64,000 bases of DNA from Blastomussa wellsi. Lineage: Eukaryota; Cnidaria; Anthozoa; Scleractinia; Plerogyridae. The notes below the pieces were generated by a model. That model saw nothing but the letters and a program-made list of their open reading frames with translations. It was not told the DNA's origin and made no database searches. This document shows, piece after piece, positions 36,701 through 47,525 of the stretch (position 1 is the first letter of the stretch; each line of letters starts with the position of its first letter). The position numbers and the translations under genes were made by a program. The stretch is taken from contig OX393565.1 of the NCBI GenBank assembly GCA_947652115.1, positions 5,892,381-5,956,380 of the forward strand, in the 5' to 3' direction.

Positions 36701-39003
36701 ATGAAATACATTCCTCAAGAAATGGTTTCGCACTCAGACTATTTTGGCATTGAGACAAAAGAGAACTGGAAGAATTACCATAAAGGCAATTTCCGAGCTT
36801 TCTTTTGCCTCTGTGTCAAACAAGGCAAGGCGAGGCAATGTATACTAGTATTGTACAATTAATAATAATGATAATTATAATGATAATTATAATAATATTC
36901 AGCTAAAAACTATAAAGCTAAACTTAAAGAAAGATTTAAAAAATTGATGTATTCGACTTTCTTCTCTAAGGAAATGCACCAACTAAATTCAAATTCACAA
37001 GTGTAAATCACACATGAATTTTCCAAGATGGAATGATATATTGGTACGCTACTGTAGCTATCGGTCTGTAATATGCACTTTGAAAAGAACAACTATTCAC
37101 AAGGCTAAAAAATCTTTTAAAAAGGAAGAAAAACCGACCTTTTCGTCTTAACTAAGTCATCAGCCTTGAAACTAGCTATTGTTTATTAGCTATCTCCGGG
37201 AACTTTTTCTTGAGGAAATGAACTTGCCCATGTTGAGGGAGCGCCGCACGTCGACCTGACGCGGAGCTAATAATCTGACAATGTTCTATAAAAAAATAAT
37301 GCTCTAGTAAATGTATCCTTCCCACCCGAAATAAAACGACGATTCCCTGGCATCAGGCAGTCAAATGATTTTAACTTCGCCCATTTATTCTCATCAGTTA
37401 ACGCTTATAAACACTTGTTCTTTCCCCGAACAATCCCAGAATGCGAATTGTCTTCCTCTTGGGGTCTTCCACTCTGACGTCAACTCTCACTTTAAGTCCG
37501 TTGTTGAATCAAAGTGCTTTTTGTGTAATATTATTCAGTATTATGTATGTATACGTATGTCGTTTGTGGCCGGCTGCCGCAACCCATTGCCGGATAACTA
37601 CTGGAAGTTATGTCAATTAAAGAGATTACAGATACTAATTGTTAGCAAATTCCCACCCGTATCTAAGAGGAAAGTTGTGTAAAGATGGAATGAACAAGTT
37701 TAAACTTTCAGTTTCTTTAAACCACACACTTCTGGATGGCATCCCTTACCTTTCAATGCGTTAAGCTCGTTGCTAAGTTCTTCGATCTCTGATTCCTTCT
37801 CAAGGCAGTTCTCTCTGGCCGCGAGCATATCGTTCTTCACTTTATTTATCTCTTGCTCTTTTTCTTGCAATTCCTTTGCAAAATCGCTTTCCTTTTTCTG
37901 TTCATTCTCCTGCAACTCTGAAAGTTTGTCCTCAAGGCAGGTAATCTCTTTGTTCTTAGCTAAGCACAGATCAAGAAAAATCGGAAATAACTAACAATGT
38001 ATGAATTGGACAAGACCGAAATTCTTCAGCTGAAAAAATAAACCTTACCATCAAACCGATCATTGAGGAGGGCAATCTTCTCTTCCAGTTCTCGCTCTCG
38101 CTTAAACTAGAAGATAAATATAATTATTTATAATTACTGAAATGAGCCTTTTGACACATAAATACGTAGAGCTACTAACTGAATCTTCCCCAAATGTAAG
38201 TCGTTTTCGCGTTTAACTCTTTACGATTGTGAATACAAAATTGATATGCGCGGCTTTTGAAAATTTTGATTTTGCACGCGCTTTAAGAAATTAAATATTT
38301 TGGCATCTTGGCAGTAAATGCTAAATAAAAAAGAAAAATATTTCTTCTTAATTTGATAAGCGAACTATTTTATCTGGCTTCTTTGACATAGTAAAGTTTG
38401 TGCCGAACATTTTAAACTTTCTGGTTTTATGAAGTACAAACGTTGCGTCATAATAGATGTGTGTCTGGCGCGCGCGCTTAACTTTTTCTTGTCATCGGAT
38501 AAAAAAACTCAGAGATTTCGAACAGGAATATTACTTTAGCAAGTAGAAGAGGATGAAATACATGAAGCAAATTATACTTCATGCCTTTTTAACCATTCGC
38601 TTGAGTTGGTTGCGTTTTCAAAAGAGAAACTACGAAAAAGAATTACTCAAGGCAAAATTTAAACACAGCGACAAATTTGTGTGTCAGAACTGTGCCGGGA
38701 AACATCGATATTCCAGAAAAACAAATGGAAACATCGCTAGCCGTCGAGTACGAAAGATAAAACGAAAATTCAAACGGAAGAGAAAAGGGAAACGCCCACC
38801 TTTTTGCCCTGTCTCGATACAACGCGTGAGGCCTCAAGCGGCTCATAGTTGTTCGTAGGAAGATCCGTAATCCACACATTAGCTTTAGAAAGAACTTCCA
38901 GCGAGCTGGACGGTGTTGCGTTGTCTTCTTCTTCGCCTGTAATGTGTTTGTATAAGTAGTTAAAAACTCCACTTGAAGTTCTTGATAACCATGAATTGTC
39001 CAT
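27786..39003 (-). CDS. Unrecognised coiled-coil protein with duplicated exon cassettes (about 840 aa)
   Basis: Function unknown. Coding exons in transcript order: 39003-38800, 38106-38049, 37959-37750, 36441-36241, 35486-35277, 34776-34546, 34001-33780, 33403-33143, 32622-32515, 32055-31948, (31740-31499, frameshifted), 31140-31033, 30403-30299, 30213-30058, 29073-28924, 28393-28253, 27835-27787. From exon 2 on every junction is phase 1; without the frameshifted exon the total is 840 aa with a TAA completed in the next exon. The start is AAACATGG with MDNSWLSRTSSGVFNYLYKH. Residues about 70-530 are E/K/Q/L-rich heptads predicting a long coiled coil. Four exons share a pattern such as EREKELE...ERLD...SQQIVEL. 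Two exons ending DVVNVFNG and two starting ADDYFE are paralogous pairs. The C-terminus is GFFSRTFRKWFGF, amphipathic and basic. No signal peptide or membrane span was seen. Confidence 0.75.
31499..31740 (-). pseudogene. Frameshifted coiled-coil exon copy
   Basis: Flanked by intact AG and GT sites like its neighbours, but 242 nt long instead of a multiple of three. The first frame reads EQLKEFE...KFQEPRDL then a stop; a second frame begins MTSIQTQIRQ and runs through MSQQIAELQDQMSSNNATLQ to LLDNCKG. The two parts align residue for residue with the paralogous exon at 34546-34776 (LQDRLEHMTN...KSQQIVEL) if one base is missing near 31660. Because both neighbours are phase 1, skipping this exon keeps the frame. 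Confidence 0.8.
32695..33095 (-). mobile_element. SINE in reverse orientation, split by a palindromic MITE
   Basis: SINE blocks in reverse complement lie on both sides: GCTGGTACCTATTTATACAC on the left, and TGTCTTGCCCAAGTA and GCGCACTAACCATTAG on the right. The element at 32778-32925 sits between them. Confidence 0.8.
32778..32925. mobile_element. Palindromic MITE with GTTGTTCAAAG ends
   Basis: GTTGTTCAAAGGGTGGATA and ATCACTATCCAGTGGATAA on the left are mirrored by CACTGGATAGTGATTTATCC and TTATCCACTCTTTGAACAAC on the right. A further TTTGAACAACCGGGG copy of the end follows at 32938. Confidence 0.85.
34926..35090. repeat. Two tandem copies of about 81 bp
   Basis: TTGTTTGCTCATTTTTCCCG with CGCTTCTTGTCGGCTACATG, and GAGTTTTGATTGG, occur twice with an offset of about 81 bp. 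They lie in an intron of the coiled-coil gene. Confidence 0.85.
35656..35916. mobile_element. MITE with AAGAGGGTCTCA ends and internal TTAACCGTTAGCCGTAAAA repeats
   Basis: AAGAGGGTCTCATTGGGGTT on the left is mirrored by CCCCATTGAGACCCTCTT on the right. The interior has at least three TTAACCGTTAGCCGTAAAA-type units spaced by about 30 bp and further partial TTAACCGTAA units. Confidence 0.85.
36505..36660. repeat. GTCA/CAGT microsatellite and degenerate flank
   Basis: A run of GTCA units (36526-36547) in a longer stretch of GTCAGTC- and GTCCGTC-like units. It lies in an intron of the coiled-coil gene. Confidence 0.85.
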
Positions 39004-40340
39004 GTTTGCACTGTGCTACAGCAAGCGCTCAACACGAAATTGAAAATGTTTCCAATCTGAGCTGTTGCTATGGCTACGTCCATGGTAACTGATTGTGCCG
39101 TCACAGTGTCGTCATCGTTCTAAAACGTCATACGAAGAGTTGCGAGAAAACAGGGCGTAAAAAGACGTTTAGCGCGCGAAAACTGCAAAGTTTAAAAAGA
39201 GTAACATTTATTTGTCAATTGAAATAACAGTAGATACAGTAGATGTAGCTAAAAATTCTCGGTCTTGAGCACCATCAGTTACATTTAAAAAGCGATTGGC
39301 TGCGGTCAAGAATCGTAATTAGTTGTTTTCATTTTACAATGTCCGTTTTTATGTAACATGCTTTATGGTAAATTATTCTGTTTAGCAGACTGAAGAAAAA
39401 GAAGGGAGTTGATCTAAAAGTTCAGATGCCAAACTTTTGACATATTGATACTTACCTTAAATTTTCAAAGGAATATACAGTATTCCGAAAAAGCTACAGT
39501 TTACTGGTAGCGCGCATTGTTTCGGGAACAAAAATTTAAAACAGTCACGACAGCAACAGTCTCGCGTTACTGAATTTCGCCTACAGCTCGCGCAAATATG
39601 CCAGACATAAACAATAAATTTGTCAAAGAAGAGAATGTCGAAGGAAAATTCATATGACTGAAATTGCGCCTGTTTTCCAATGCACTGTACGTTACTTTCT
39701 AAAGTACAAATCTCTACGACTGCTTGGCACAAGAGAAAAACAAAATTGTTCGTTGTTCTTGCTTACCCGTCTGCTTATGCCACGTGAAGACAGCCTAAAA
39801 AATGAGCATTTTCGTTTGTCTTAACCACGTTTTCATATTCGTTTGCATTTGACTATGCTTTTGTTTGTACCCAGTGGTGATTGCCTTTATGAACATGCTT
39901 CTTGTACCGTGTCCCGGCCTAAGTCTCCGTACGTATTGCGTACCTGGAGAAACCTGTGAGCTGGGTAGACTGGTGCCCAAAAGGTTGGAACGCCTGTCAT
40001 AAAATGCTTCAACTTTGTTTGCTGATTACTGGCCTGGAGAAGTCGGTGGAAGGTTAAATAAAAGTTAACTGATGCAATCACAGGAAAACTGGAAAGAATT
40101 CGTACAAGGTATTCGTGTAAATTTGTGTGGCTGTATACCTGCGAGCAGAGTCTCTTTAGGAAGATCACGATCGAAGACTCGATCTGCTCGAATTCAAGTC
40201 GAAAAATTTATCAAAACTGTGATGTCAATTAATTTTCAGTTTTGGCAATTTGTAATCAACTGGTATCATTTTCCTTGAGTGTAGTTAGTGCTAGTGGTGG
40301 TTTGGTTAACTGTTTTGGCGCAAATTGTTTAATTTGCTGC
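39004..40340. promoter_or_regulatory. Shared upstream region of the coiled-coil (-) and profilin-like (+) genes
   Basis: The two inferred start codons are about 1.3 kb apart and point away from each other. No core promoter motif was recognised, and no coding frame in the gap shows family features. Confidence 0.45.
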
Positions 40341-43300
40341 ATGTTGTTCACTTTACAATGCCTAGCTCACTTGCTGGTTGGAGAAGTTCTTGATGGCCTG
40401 GTTGTCTTGACTAAACGAGGCGAGTCGATCTACTCATGTGGCAAACTAAAGGATCTTAATCAGGTATGTCAGATCAGTACATGACAAAATGAAAGTTGGT
40501 TTATAATACGCTCATCAATTTTAAACCACAGAAGAAGTTCTCAATTACCCTTTGATCAGGCTACGTCGCTGTGGTGGGTTGAATGCCGTGAATATCATTC
40601 ATCCTAGATCCCACTCCACACTATGCCGTCCACTTTGTCAGTGAACCATATGCATTTCGTTGTTGACAATTACTCGACACAGGCGGAGTTTTAGTCCAAA
40701 AATTTGTTATCTGTACTCGATCAAGCCTCGTCAGGACAATGGAAGTCACTTGTGTATTGTTTTGTATTGTATCATGGTTTTGAATCCCGTTGAAGCCCTG
40801 AGTTTTTCAGGCTTCTTCTTTCCAATTGCTGAAATTGGAAATTCACTGCGATGATCATTCTTTACTTTCATCTACATCCGCAGTTCAAATATGAATTATT
40901 TCATATATACTTCAACTCAGGTTGTTTACCATTAACACGGGGAAACCAGTTGGTCGACGGTTTGTGCAAATGGAAAGCAAAAGTCCCCAATGGAAATTTC
41001 CATTTGGGAATGGTGTGTTCCATTTACAAAACAGACCCAACTTACCGAGAAAGCCAAGGGCGAGTTTGACATATTGGCGTAGGGCCTGGAACTTGTGGCG
41101 AATGGCAAATGGTAAGCACATTTTCCGTTCGGAATTTCTGTTTGGGAATTTTGGACTACCTTTCAAGAAATCCCGTTTTCCCGAGAAAATTTCTGTTCGG
41201 GGAGACAAAATTAGTCTTTCCATTTACATTCCATCCGGAATTTCCGGATTTTTTTGGTAAATTGTAAACAACCTCAGTCTCAATAAATTGACCTTCGCTC
41301 CCAATGTGTGGCTTCATATAGCTCAGTTGGTAGAGCATCGCACTGGTATTCGCGGAGGTCACAGGTTCGAATCCTCCGCCCTTTGTTCCACGAGGAACCT
41401 AATGGTCTAACTAACAGGTTCGAATCCCGTTGAAGCCCTGATTTTTTCAGGCTTCTTCTTTCCAATTGCTTAAATTGGAAATTCACTGTGATGATCATTC
41501 CTCACTTTCATCTACGTCCGCAGTTCAAATATGAATTATTTGATCTGACTCATCCCCAGTCGTCTCTTATGCCAAAAAATAGCAGGCGCTAGGAATGATG
41601 GGAAGGTGGCAGACGATCACGCCTTTCCTCCTTCCCATCATCCATCGCATCTTGCTATTTTCTTATAAGAGACGACTGGGGACGAGTCAGTTATTTGATA
41701 CATGTATATACTTCACTGTATTGTATTGTATTCCGTGTATTGTAATGAAAACCAATGAACTGGAAGGACCCTAAATAGGACTTTGGTGCTATGTCTGGTC
41801 TGGAGTCTATGAAAATGTGGTCTGCTGTTTGAAGACCAAACCAGTGACAGGTGTTTATTTTGACAGTAGTCAAACCACAAATTGATTCATTGATAAGGAT
41901 AAAAAATCAGTTTTAATTCTGTGAAAATTTATGACAAAAGTGACAAAAAGACCATGAAAGTTACCATGTGTCTCACATATTGCTTACCTAATTTCGACCG
42001 TATTCCATCCCATTTCCCACATAAAAGTTTAAATAAAACTTTCCCGCATCCTCGCCTGCCATGAAAATAACCAACTTCCCGCTTCCCGCCAACTTCTTAC
42101 AATCCTGCATCCCGCCTTCAATTTTTCTTTCATCCACATCCTGCCAGCAAAAAGGACTTGTCCTGCACTCCTACGTTACACCCTCAAACATGTGCCAAGT
42201 TTGTAGTTAGGAGTTCAGATAAGTGTGTAAAGCAAGTTGTAATTATACAAGTGGAAACCCGGTAAATAATTTAAACTTTCAACTTGCAATGCAACATCGT
42301 TGGATGACAAATTGTAAGTAAATGTTGCTTGTGGTACTCAGCCTAGAGGGGTCAGTGGCCAAATACTGAAGACTTTCTCACTTTTCCATTAGGCTTGTAT
42401 TGTTTTTCAATTGATTTATCATATGAAAATATCTTATTGTTCAATATTCATGATGTTTCATTTTTTGCAGAAGTTCTACTCACAGTTTCTTGTTGTTTTT
42501 ACTACAACTTCTGAAGAGCAAGGTATTTTCACCATGTTTTCCGTTATAAATATGAAACAGTACTCTGAAACATATCCTGTTCTTGCATTAGGCACAAGGC
42601 AGGTATTACTTATAGTGGGCTATGCAGCTGCATCACTTGCACGCATTGCAGGCCTGTTTACTTGGATTATAGGCATGCAATCCGTACATAGGGCTATGCT
42701 ACAGGTAACTAGTGTTCCAATGTAACCTTCACAACAGCGAGTCACTGTGAAGAGCACCAATGTAAATAAAAACCAGAAGGGAAAGGGAGGGAAAGAGCTT
42801 GGATCACAATAAGCTAATTATGATTATCATCCTAAAACAAGGAGAAGTGGAAAGGGAAGCAAATTGAAGGCAAATATGGAAAATGTTTGTCTGGAACTTC
42901 CTCTATGCATTTTCATGTTGTGATCTCTGTTTCTCTTCCACAGAATCTGCTCTGTGCCAAAAAGGATTTGTTTTGCAAACTGCCAAAGATGACCTGGAAA
43001 TTAAGTATATTATCTACAGCAAGAACTTTTGTAGGTAAGTGTATTTGATTATGGAATATGTGAAAGCAGCAGACTAAGATATGAATTGATTGCTTTGCAA
43101 GTCGTGAGAAACATTATTTGGCCCCAAACCTCTTTCCCCCCTCCCCCCCCTTCCACTATGAAGTATTTTGGAAAATGCAGTTCTGATAAAAAAATTGATT
43201 TGGTTACATTTTTATCTCTTTTCTGTGTCCTTAAAATTTCAAAACTTGCACCAAAACAGAGCTGTACTTGGCCAAACTTGGCCCAGTAGCAAGAGGCATG

Positions 43301-44442
43301 GGTCTAGTCACATGTTGTGACGTAAAGTGGTATATTTGTGTGATAGCGATTGATTTCCTCTTCAGAGTTGGATGCTAACAGATTGCTTCCTAGCTATTCA
43401 GGCATGAAAGAAATGTTCAAGTTCCCAAAACTACAGCGTTCACATGCATCTTGAGTCCTTGAATCTCAGAATAAAATTTCAAGGCCTTACATGTAAAAGT
43501 CCTTGAAAATTGCAGTCACTCCTGGAAAGTCCTTAAAATTTGTAACTATTTCAATCAACCTAGACTTTTACCTGTCTGGTAGGCACACTCGCTACTATGA
43601 GCAGCTGATTATTGCTGGCCTTTGCAGTGCGTGGAGTCCTTGAAAAATGGAAAATGTGTTCGTGAAGTTTTAGTCCAAAACAGGGTACGAACCCTGAAAC
43701 TATGTCACACTTCCAGCTCATCCCAGATCCCTATTTGCTTGGTACTGGGCCAAACCATCATCACATTCAACGGGTCACAGAAAATAGAGGATTTATATTA
43801 ACCATATCACTGAAATACTAAAAAAAGCACATTCATATAGTTTACACAGTTGGTGTTAGGTTCAGTTTAACATAGCCTGCAAGAGCAGACGATTTTTTCG
43901 GCTCTAGTTTTGGCAAAGTGAAACAAGAGCCGAAAAAATTGTCTGCTCTCACAGGCTAAGTTTAACAATACTTTGTACATCTTCATTTTCAGTGTTTATG
44001 CCATGACACGGCATGAAAGATCTATAACAATTATTCCATGAGCCCGCGTTGGATATGAAGTGATAAAATAACCAACGAGCGCGTAGCGCGAGTTGGTTAT
44101 AATCACTTCATATCCAACAAGGGCGAATGGAATAATTGTTTTAGTAAATTCTCAAACCGGGTTTTGCCGCCGATTTTTATTTCCACAATTTTACAAAGCG
44201 TAAAATAAAAACTTTGGCGCACTATTTTCCATATGACGTAAAACTCCGACTATTGGCTCATAGTCGGAGTTTTTTAGCCAATCAAAAAGCTAGAAATGCA
44301 ATAGTCGGAGCTGAGAATATACTAAGGGTTATTAGTCTGCAGTTTACCTTACAGTATCCTAGTGGCTACATACTCATTTCCATGCACAAGTGTAAAGGCG
44401 ATTGAAGTTGTGGAGAAAGCTTGTGAACTTCTCAGGGCATGA
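40341..44442 (+). CDS. Small profilin-like protein gene, last coding exon split by a MITE
   Basis: Exons 40341-40463, 42471-42522, 42944-43034 and 43993-44041 join in frame and end at a TGA inside a MITE arm, giving 104 aa. Key blocks are LLVGEVLDGLVVLTKRGESI, YSCGKLKDLNQ, FYSQFLVVFTTTSEEQ, KGFVLQTAKDDLEIKYIIYS and SVYAMTRHERSI. About 300 bp downstream, 44326-44442 encodes LVCSLPYSILVATYS and SVKAIEVVEKACELLRA with a stop, which looks like the missing last strand and C-terminal helix. The restored length would be about 137 aa. The pattern of one short helix, several beta strands and a terminal helix is like profilin or a related fold; I do not recognise a named family. Skipping the fourth exon and using the CTGCAG|T acceptor at 44341-44342 gives an in-frame 121-aa product. 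The start codon is the first in-frame ATG and is uncertain. Confidence 0.55.
40764..40918 (+). mobile_element. SINE tail (GAAGCCCTGA...TTCAGGCTTC type)
   Basis: Nearly identical for about 140 bp to 41418-41550: TCCCGTTGAAGCCCTGA, TTTTTCAGGCTTCTTCTTTC, CAATTGC and GATGATCATTC, then ATATGAATTATTT. Confidence 0.85.
40919..41276. mobile_element. MITE with GGTTGTTTACC ends, inserted beside a SINE tail
   Basis: GGTTGTTTACCATT on the left and GGTAAATTGTAAACAACC on the right are terminal inverted repeats, flanked on both sides by TCA. The GG start and 3-bp flank suggest the PIF/Harbinger group; that assignment is inference. Confidence 0.65.
41308..41550 (+). mobile_element. tRNA-headed SINE (Thr-like head)
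   Basis: The head has TATAGCTCAGTTGGTAGAGC (A box) and CACAGGTTCGAATCC (B box) around a CTGGTAT loop. It continues into the same tail as 40764-40918. The acceptor stem does not pair, so it is not a working tRNA gene. Confidence 0.8.
41547..41690. mobile_element. Palindromic MITE
   Basis: TGACTCATCCCCAGTCGTCT with CTTATGCCAAAAAATAGCA is mirrored by TGCTATTTTCTTATAAGAG with ACGACTGGGGACGAGTCA. A second stem, GATGGGAAGG/CCTTCCCATC, lies inside. Confidence 0.9.
43873..43959. mobile_element. Palindromic mini-MITE with TAGCCTG ends
   Basis: TAGCCTGCAAGAGCAGACGA and TTTTTTCGGCTCT are mirrored by AGAGCCGAAAAAATTGTCTG and CTCTCACAGGCTA. It lies in the last intron of the profilin-like gene, about 35 bp before exon 4. 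Confidence 0.85.
44026..44328. mobile_element. MITE inserted in the last coding exon of the profilin-like gene
   Basis: Its first arm, ACAATTATTCCATGAGCCCG plus CGTTGGATATGAAGTGAT, is mirrored at 44097-44142 by ATCACTTCATATCCAACAAG and GGGCGAATGGAATAATTGTT. An inner stem, ACTCCGACTATTGG/TAGTCGGAG, lies at 44246-44315. The arm supplies the last codons and the stop of the truncated protein. The exact right end and target duplication are not resolved. Confidence 0.65.
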
Positions 44443-44805
44443 ATGCCATCGCACAACAACTGGATACTACAAGTTGGAATTTCTTTGACAATGATAATTA
44501 TTGCCCAGGAGGGAATCGAAGTGACTGCCATTTGAAAAAAATCCAAAGCTTAAAATATTGGTATTGTCCTGAAAACCTATACTGTCAGGGAAACAAGTGC
44601 TTAAGTTGCTAAGCAACACGACATGTTTGCTCACGAGCTTTCTCTAGTTTTTGATTGGATAAAATGAGTCGGAAACTCATATTGCTTCAATGAAGATTTG
44701 CCAAAAATTGTTTAGCATATTCCGCAATCCAGACTGTATAGCCAATAAGCATGCAAGAATTTCTGCAGTTATGGGAAACTAATTGTTACAGGCATTTTTA
44801 TCGCA

Positions 44806-45375
44806 AATAGGCCCTTCCGAAATTGCGCAGGGAACTGTGGCGAGATTCAACTTTTAACCAATCGATAAATTGACACCACCACAGAAAAGATCATATTGAA
44901 TTGGTCATCTGACCAACTTTGAAGTTTTTAGGTTTAAAAGAGACCATGTTTCGGACTTTGAAACATGGTTTAAAATCCATACAAACATCTATAATTTTGA
45001 CACAGCATCCCCCAAAACTAAACAAACCCTTAAAAGTTTTATCACATTTGTGACAACTGTAAAATGCTGTCATGGAACTATTATTTGAAAGATGCTGAGA
45101 AGAAATCCACTATGATTGCCCATGTTTAAGAGTATCACAGAAATCATAAAAAAATTAAGAGTTTATATGGTTTTGGGGGATGCTATATCAAAATTCTAGA
45201 TGTTTGTATGGATTTTGAGCCCTGTTTCACAGTCCATAACTCAGTCTCTTCGACCTAAAAACTTCAAACTTGGTCAGATGACCAATTGCAATGTGTGGTG
45301 GTGTCAAATTATTGATTGGCTACATGTTGAAACTCGCCCCAGTTCCCTGTGCAATTTCAAAGGGCCCATGAGGTG
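44806..45375. mobile_element. Foldback element with arms of about 250 bp
   Basis: CCGAAATTGCGCAGGGAACT, TTGGTCATCTGACCAA and CAAACATCTA-AATTTTGA on the left recur inverted on the right (TCAAAATTCTAGATGTTTG, TTGGTCAGATGACCAATT, AGTTCCCTGTGCAATTTC). The centre is AT-rich and non-coding. Confidence 0.85.
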
Positions 45376-45428
45376 GTGACCAGCAGTGAGCTCTTACTTA
45401 GACATTGTGATGATGAAATTCAAGGTCA

Positions 45429-45585
45429 ATAGGCCACTTTCGCTATATTAAAATCCAGCTTGATAACGAGGCCCAGGACACAAACAAAAGAAATGGATAA
45501 ACTTGCATTCTTTATTTTCTTTGTTGGTGTCCTCTTGGCCTCGCTACAAAGCTGAATTTAATATAGCGAAATTGGTCTATTACAG
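45429..45585. mobile_element. Palindromic MITE
   Basis: ATAGGCCACTTTCGCTATAT is mirrored by ATATAGCGAAATTGGTCTAT. Internal CTTGATAACGAGGCC and GGCCTCGCTACAAAGC also pair partly. Confidence 0.8.
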
Positions 45586-45756
45586 GACATACCCTGACAA
45601 GCTTCAACCTTTGTCATCATGGTTGGAAAGCCAGCAATATTTAGTTGTCCTCACGACAAACATCTCGCACTCAATTAAGTGTGAACGCTTCAATGTTGCA
45701 TCAAACAACAGCCCAAGTTGTCGCAAGAATACTTTCTTCACTTTCGATTTTTTTAA

Positions 45757-45955
45757 ACGCAGTTCAACTGCCTGTAACTCAACCAGGGTCTCCCAACGTT
45801 TTTTAACCAATCACAAGAAGAGTTCAGAACAGAAGAATCTATGGTTTTTTTCATCAGTGGTAAATTGTCCACCCCCATTAAAAACTCTGGTCGATTCTTT
45901 TGTTCTGAATACGTCTTGTGATTGGCTAAAAAATGTTTAGTTCCCAGTAGTTAAA
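45757..45955. mobile_element. Palindromic MITE, copy 1 of a family
   Basis: AACCAATCACAAGAAGAGTT with CAGAACAGAAGAATC is mirrored by GATTCTTTTGTTCTGAATAC and GTCTTGTGATTGGCT. A second copy is at 61755-61985. Confidence 0.85.
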
Positions 45956-45997
45956 CTGTATGACACAAGCTTTGATGAAGAAGCGATTAATAGGCCC

Positions 45998-46100
45998 TTT
46001 GCATAACACCCTGCTGGTGAACAAGCTATGCGCTGGGACATCCAAAACAAAGCAACTTTATGTCCCAGAGCGTAGCTTACTCACCAGCAAGGTGTTGTTT
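45998..46100. mobile_element. Short palindromic MITE
   Basis: AACACCCTGCTGGTGAACAA with GCTATGCGCTGGGACAT is mirrored by ATGTCCCAGAGCGTAGCTTA and CTCACCAGCAAGGTGTT. Confidence 0.85.
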
Positions 46101-46448
46101 TGTACCATGTGACTTGAGATTAGACTTGCGTTCCCCTAACATCAGACGCAATGTGAGTTGTGCAGTGACGTAGCCAGGTCATCCTATGATACATGTACAA
46201 GCAGCTCAATGATGGTATGATTTGTGTTATTTCAAATCTGTCGCAACTACAAAAGACAAAACTCCTTGATTGTGGGGGCGGGCAGAAGCGACTTACTCTC
46301 AGTGGATCATTTTTTCCTAAGGATCATTACTTTCAACTTCAAAGCTGTAACTTCTACACTCATACATATACATCTGTTAACCAATGTGGCAGAGATTTGT
46401 ATAGAAAAAGACCAAAGAGGAAAGGCCTTGGTGATGGTTTTCACTAGC

Positions 46449-46745
46449 ACGTAAGCATAAACATAATGAAAAGCATAACACTAGTGAGAACAGTGGAAAA
46501 ATAAGCTTAAACATAAGCAAGGACATTAGTAGAACATACACACTTGTTTTTCTTATGTTGTCCTCACTAGGAATCACCGGGACATACCTTGATATAAGCA
46601 AAAGCACACCAAGAACGGACACTGTTGATTCTTCTTGTGTTTATGCTTATGTCGTCTTTTATCGCGATGGTTCCTAGTGAGGACAGCATAAGAGAAACAA
46701 GTCTGTTTGTTCTTCTTGTGCTCATGTTTATGTTATGCTTATGTA
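46449..46745. mobile_element. Palindromic element rich in AAGCATAA motifs
   Basis: TAAGCATAAACATAA on the left is mirrored by TTATGTTATGCTTA on the right. Internal pairs include CTAGTGAGAACAG and CTAGTGAGGACAG with TGTCCTCACTAG. Confidence 0.7.
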
Positions 46746-47004
46746 ATGTTGAAAACCAGCATTTGGAAACACAGAGATCAAGTTGAAGATTTTAGCTTCA
46801 GTGCATTTTACTTGAAGAAAATTTCTTGCACACCAAAAAGATGGCAAACAGCTCAGTTTATTGCAAAGGTATCTGTCAAATGATGTAAATAGAAAAACAC
46901 TGAATAGACCAGTCAATCTACAGTTTAAACCATACCAGTAATTTAACTATTGTAATCAATACAAGAGTACCTTATGGAAAATCAAAGGCAGTGAATACAT
47001 AGAG

Positions 47005-47310
47005 GATATTACATGGCCACGTGGAGATACGAAATTTCTCTTCGAGTGTCAGAAGATATTTCGTGAGTGACTGCAGCAAACAACTGAAATATGTTTCAAC
47101 TCAAGAGAGAAATTTCGTATCTCCAAGCGGCCATGTAATATTCTATTTATTATATAAACAACAATTAACTTCCAAACCTTGTCACTCTTACTGCGAAAGG
47201 TGGGATTTATTACATAACCATAGCAACGGTGATATCTTCACATGTGAAGATAACATGTTATCTTAATGTGTGAAGATATTGTTTTTGTGCGAATGATCAC
47301 CTGGTGTATT
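47005..47310. mobile_element. MITE with ATTACATGGCC arms and hairpin-rich tail
   Basis: AATATTACATGGCCACGTGG with AGATACGAAATTTCTCT is mirrored at 47103-47143 by AGAGAAATTTCGTATCTCC and GGCCATGTAATATT. The following GATATCTTCACATGTGAAGA palindrome near 47230 probably belongs to the same family. Confidence 0.75.
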
Positions 47311-47525
47311 TCACTGCTGTTTCTATAATAAAAAATTAATACTAAATACTGTCAGTGATAAGTAAAGAATTATAACAGAAGGAGCTGAAATACAAGTCAT
47401 AAAAGGGAATCCCTGCCACATTTTTTAAAAATACTAGCATCCCCATTTAATCAATTTACAACTTCTGAAGACTGAGCGGTGAAAAATGAAAGATTCATCG
47501 ACTGATTTTCAAACAAACATACATG

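Larger units (their letters stand above)
44443..47525. other. Repeat-filled intergenic region between the convergent profilin-like and selenoprotein W genes
   Basis: Almost the whole interval is accounted for by MITEs and dispersed repeats listed separately. No gene was seen. Confidence 0.6.

Noticed and set aside
38553..38858. 101-codon basic plus-strand frame (KIKRKFKRKRKGKR)
   Set aside because: It overlaps the first coding exon and intron 1 of the coiled-coil gene on the other strand, has no splice or family support, and its basic run comes from A/G-rich sequence.
38643..39104. 153-codon minus-strand frame
   Set aside because: It is a shadow in another frame of the first coding exon of the coiled-coil gene.
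41308..41385. tRNA-Thr gene
   Set aside because: A and B boxes and a GGT anticodon-like loop are present, but the acceptor stem does not pair and the sequence continues into a SINE tail.
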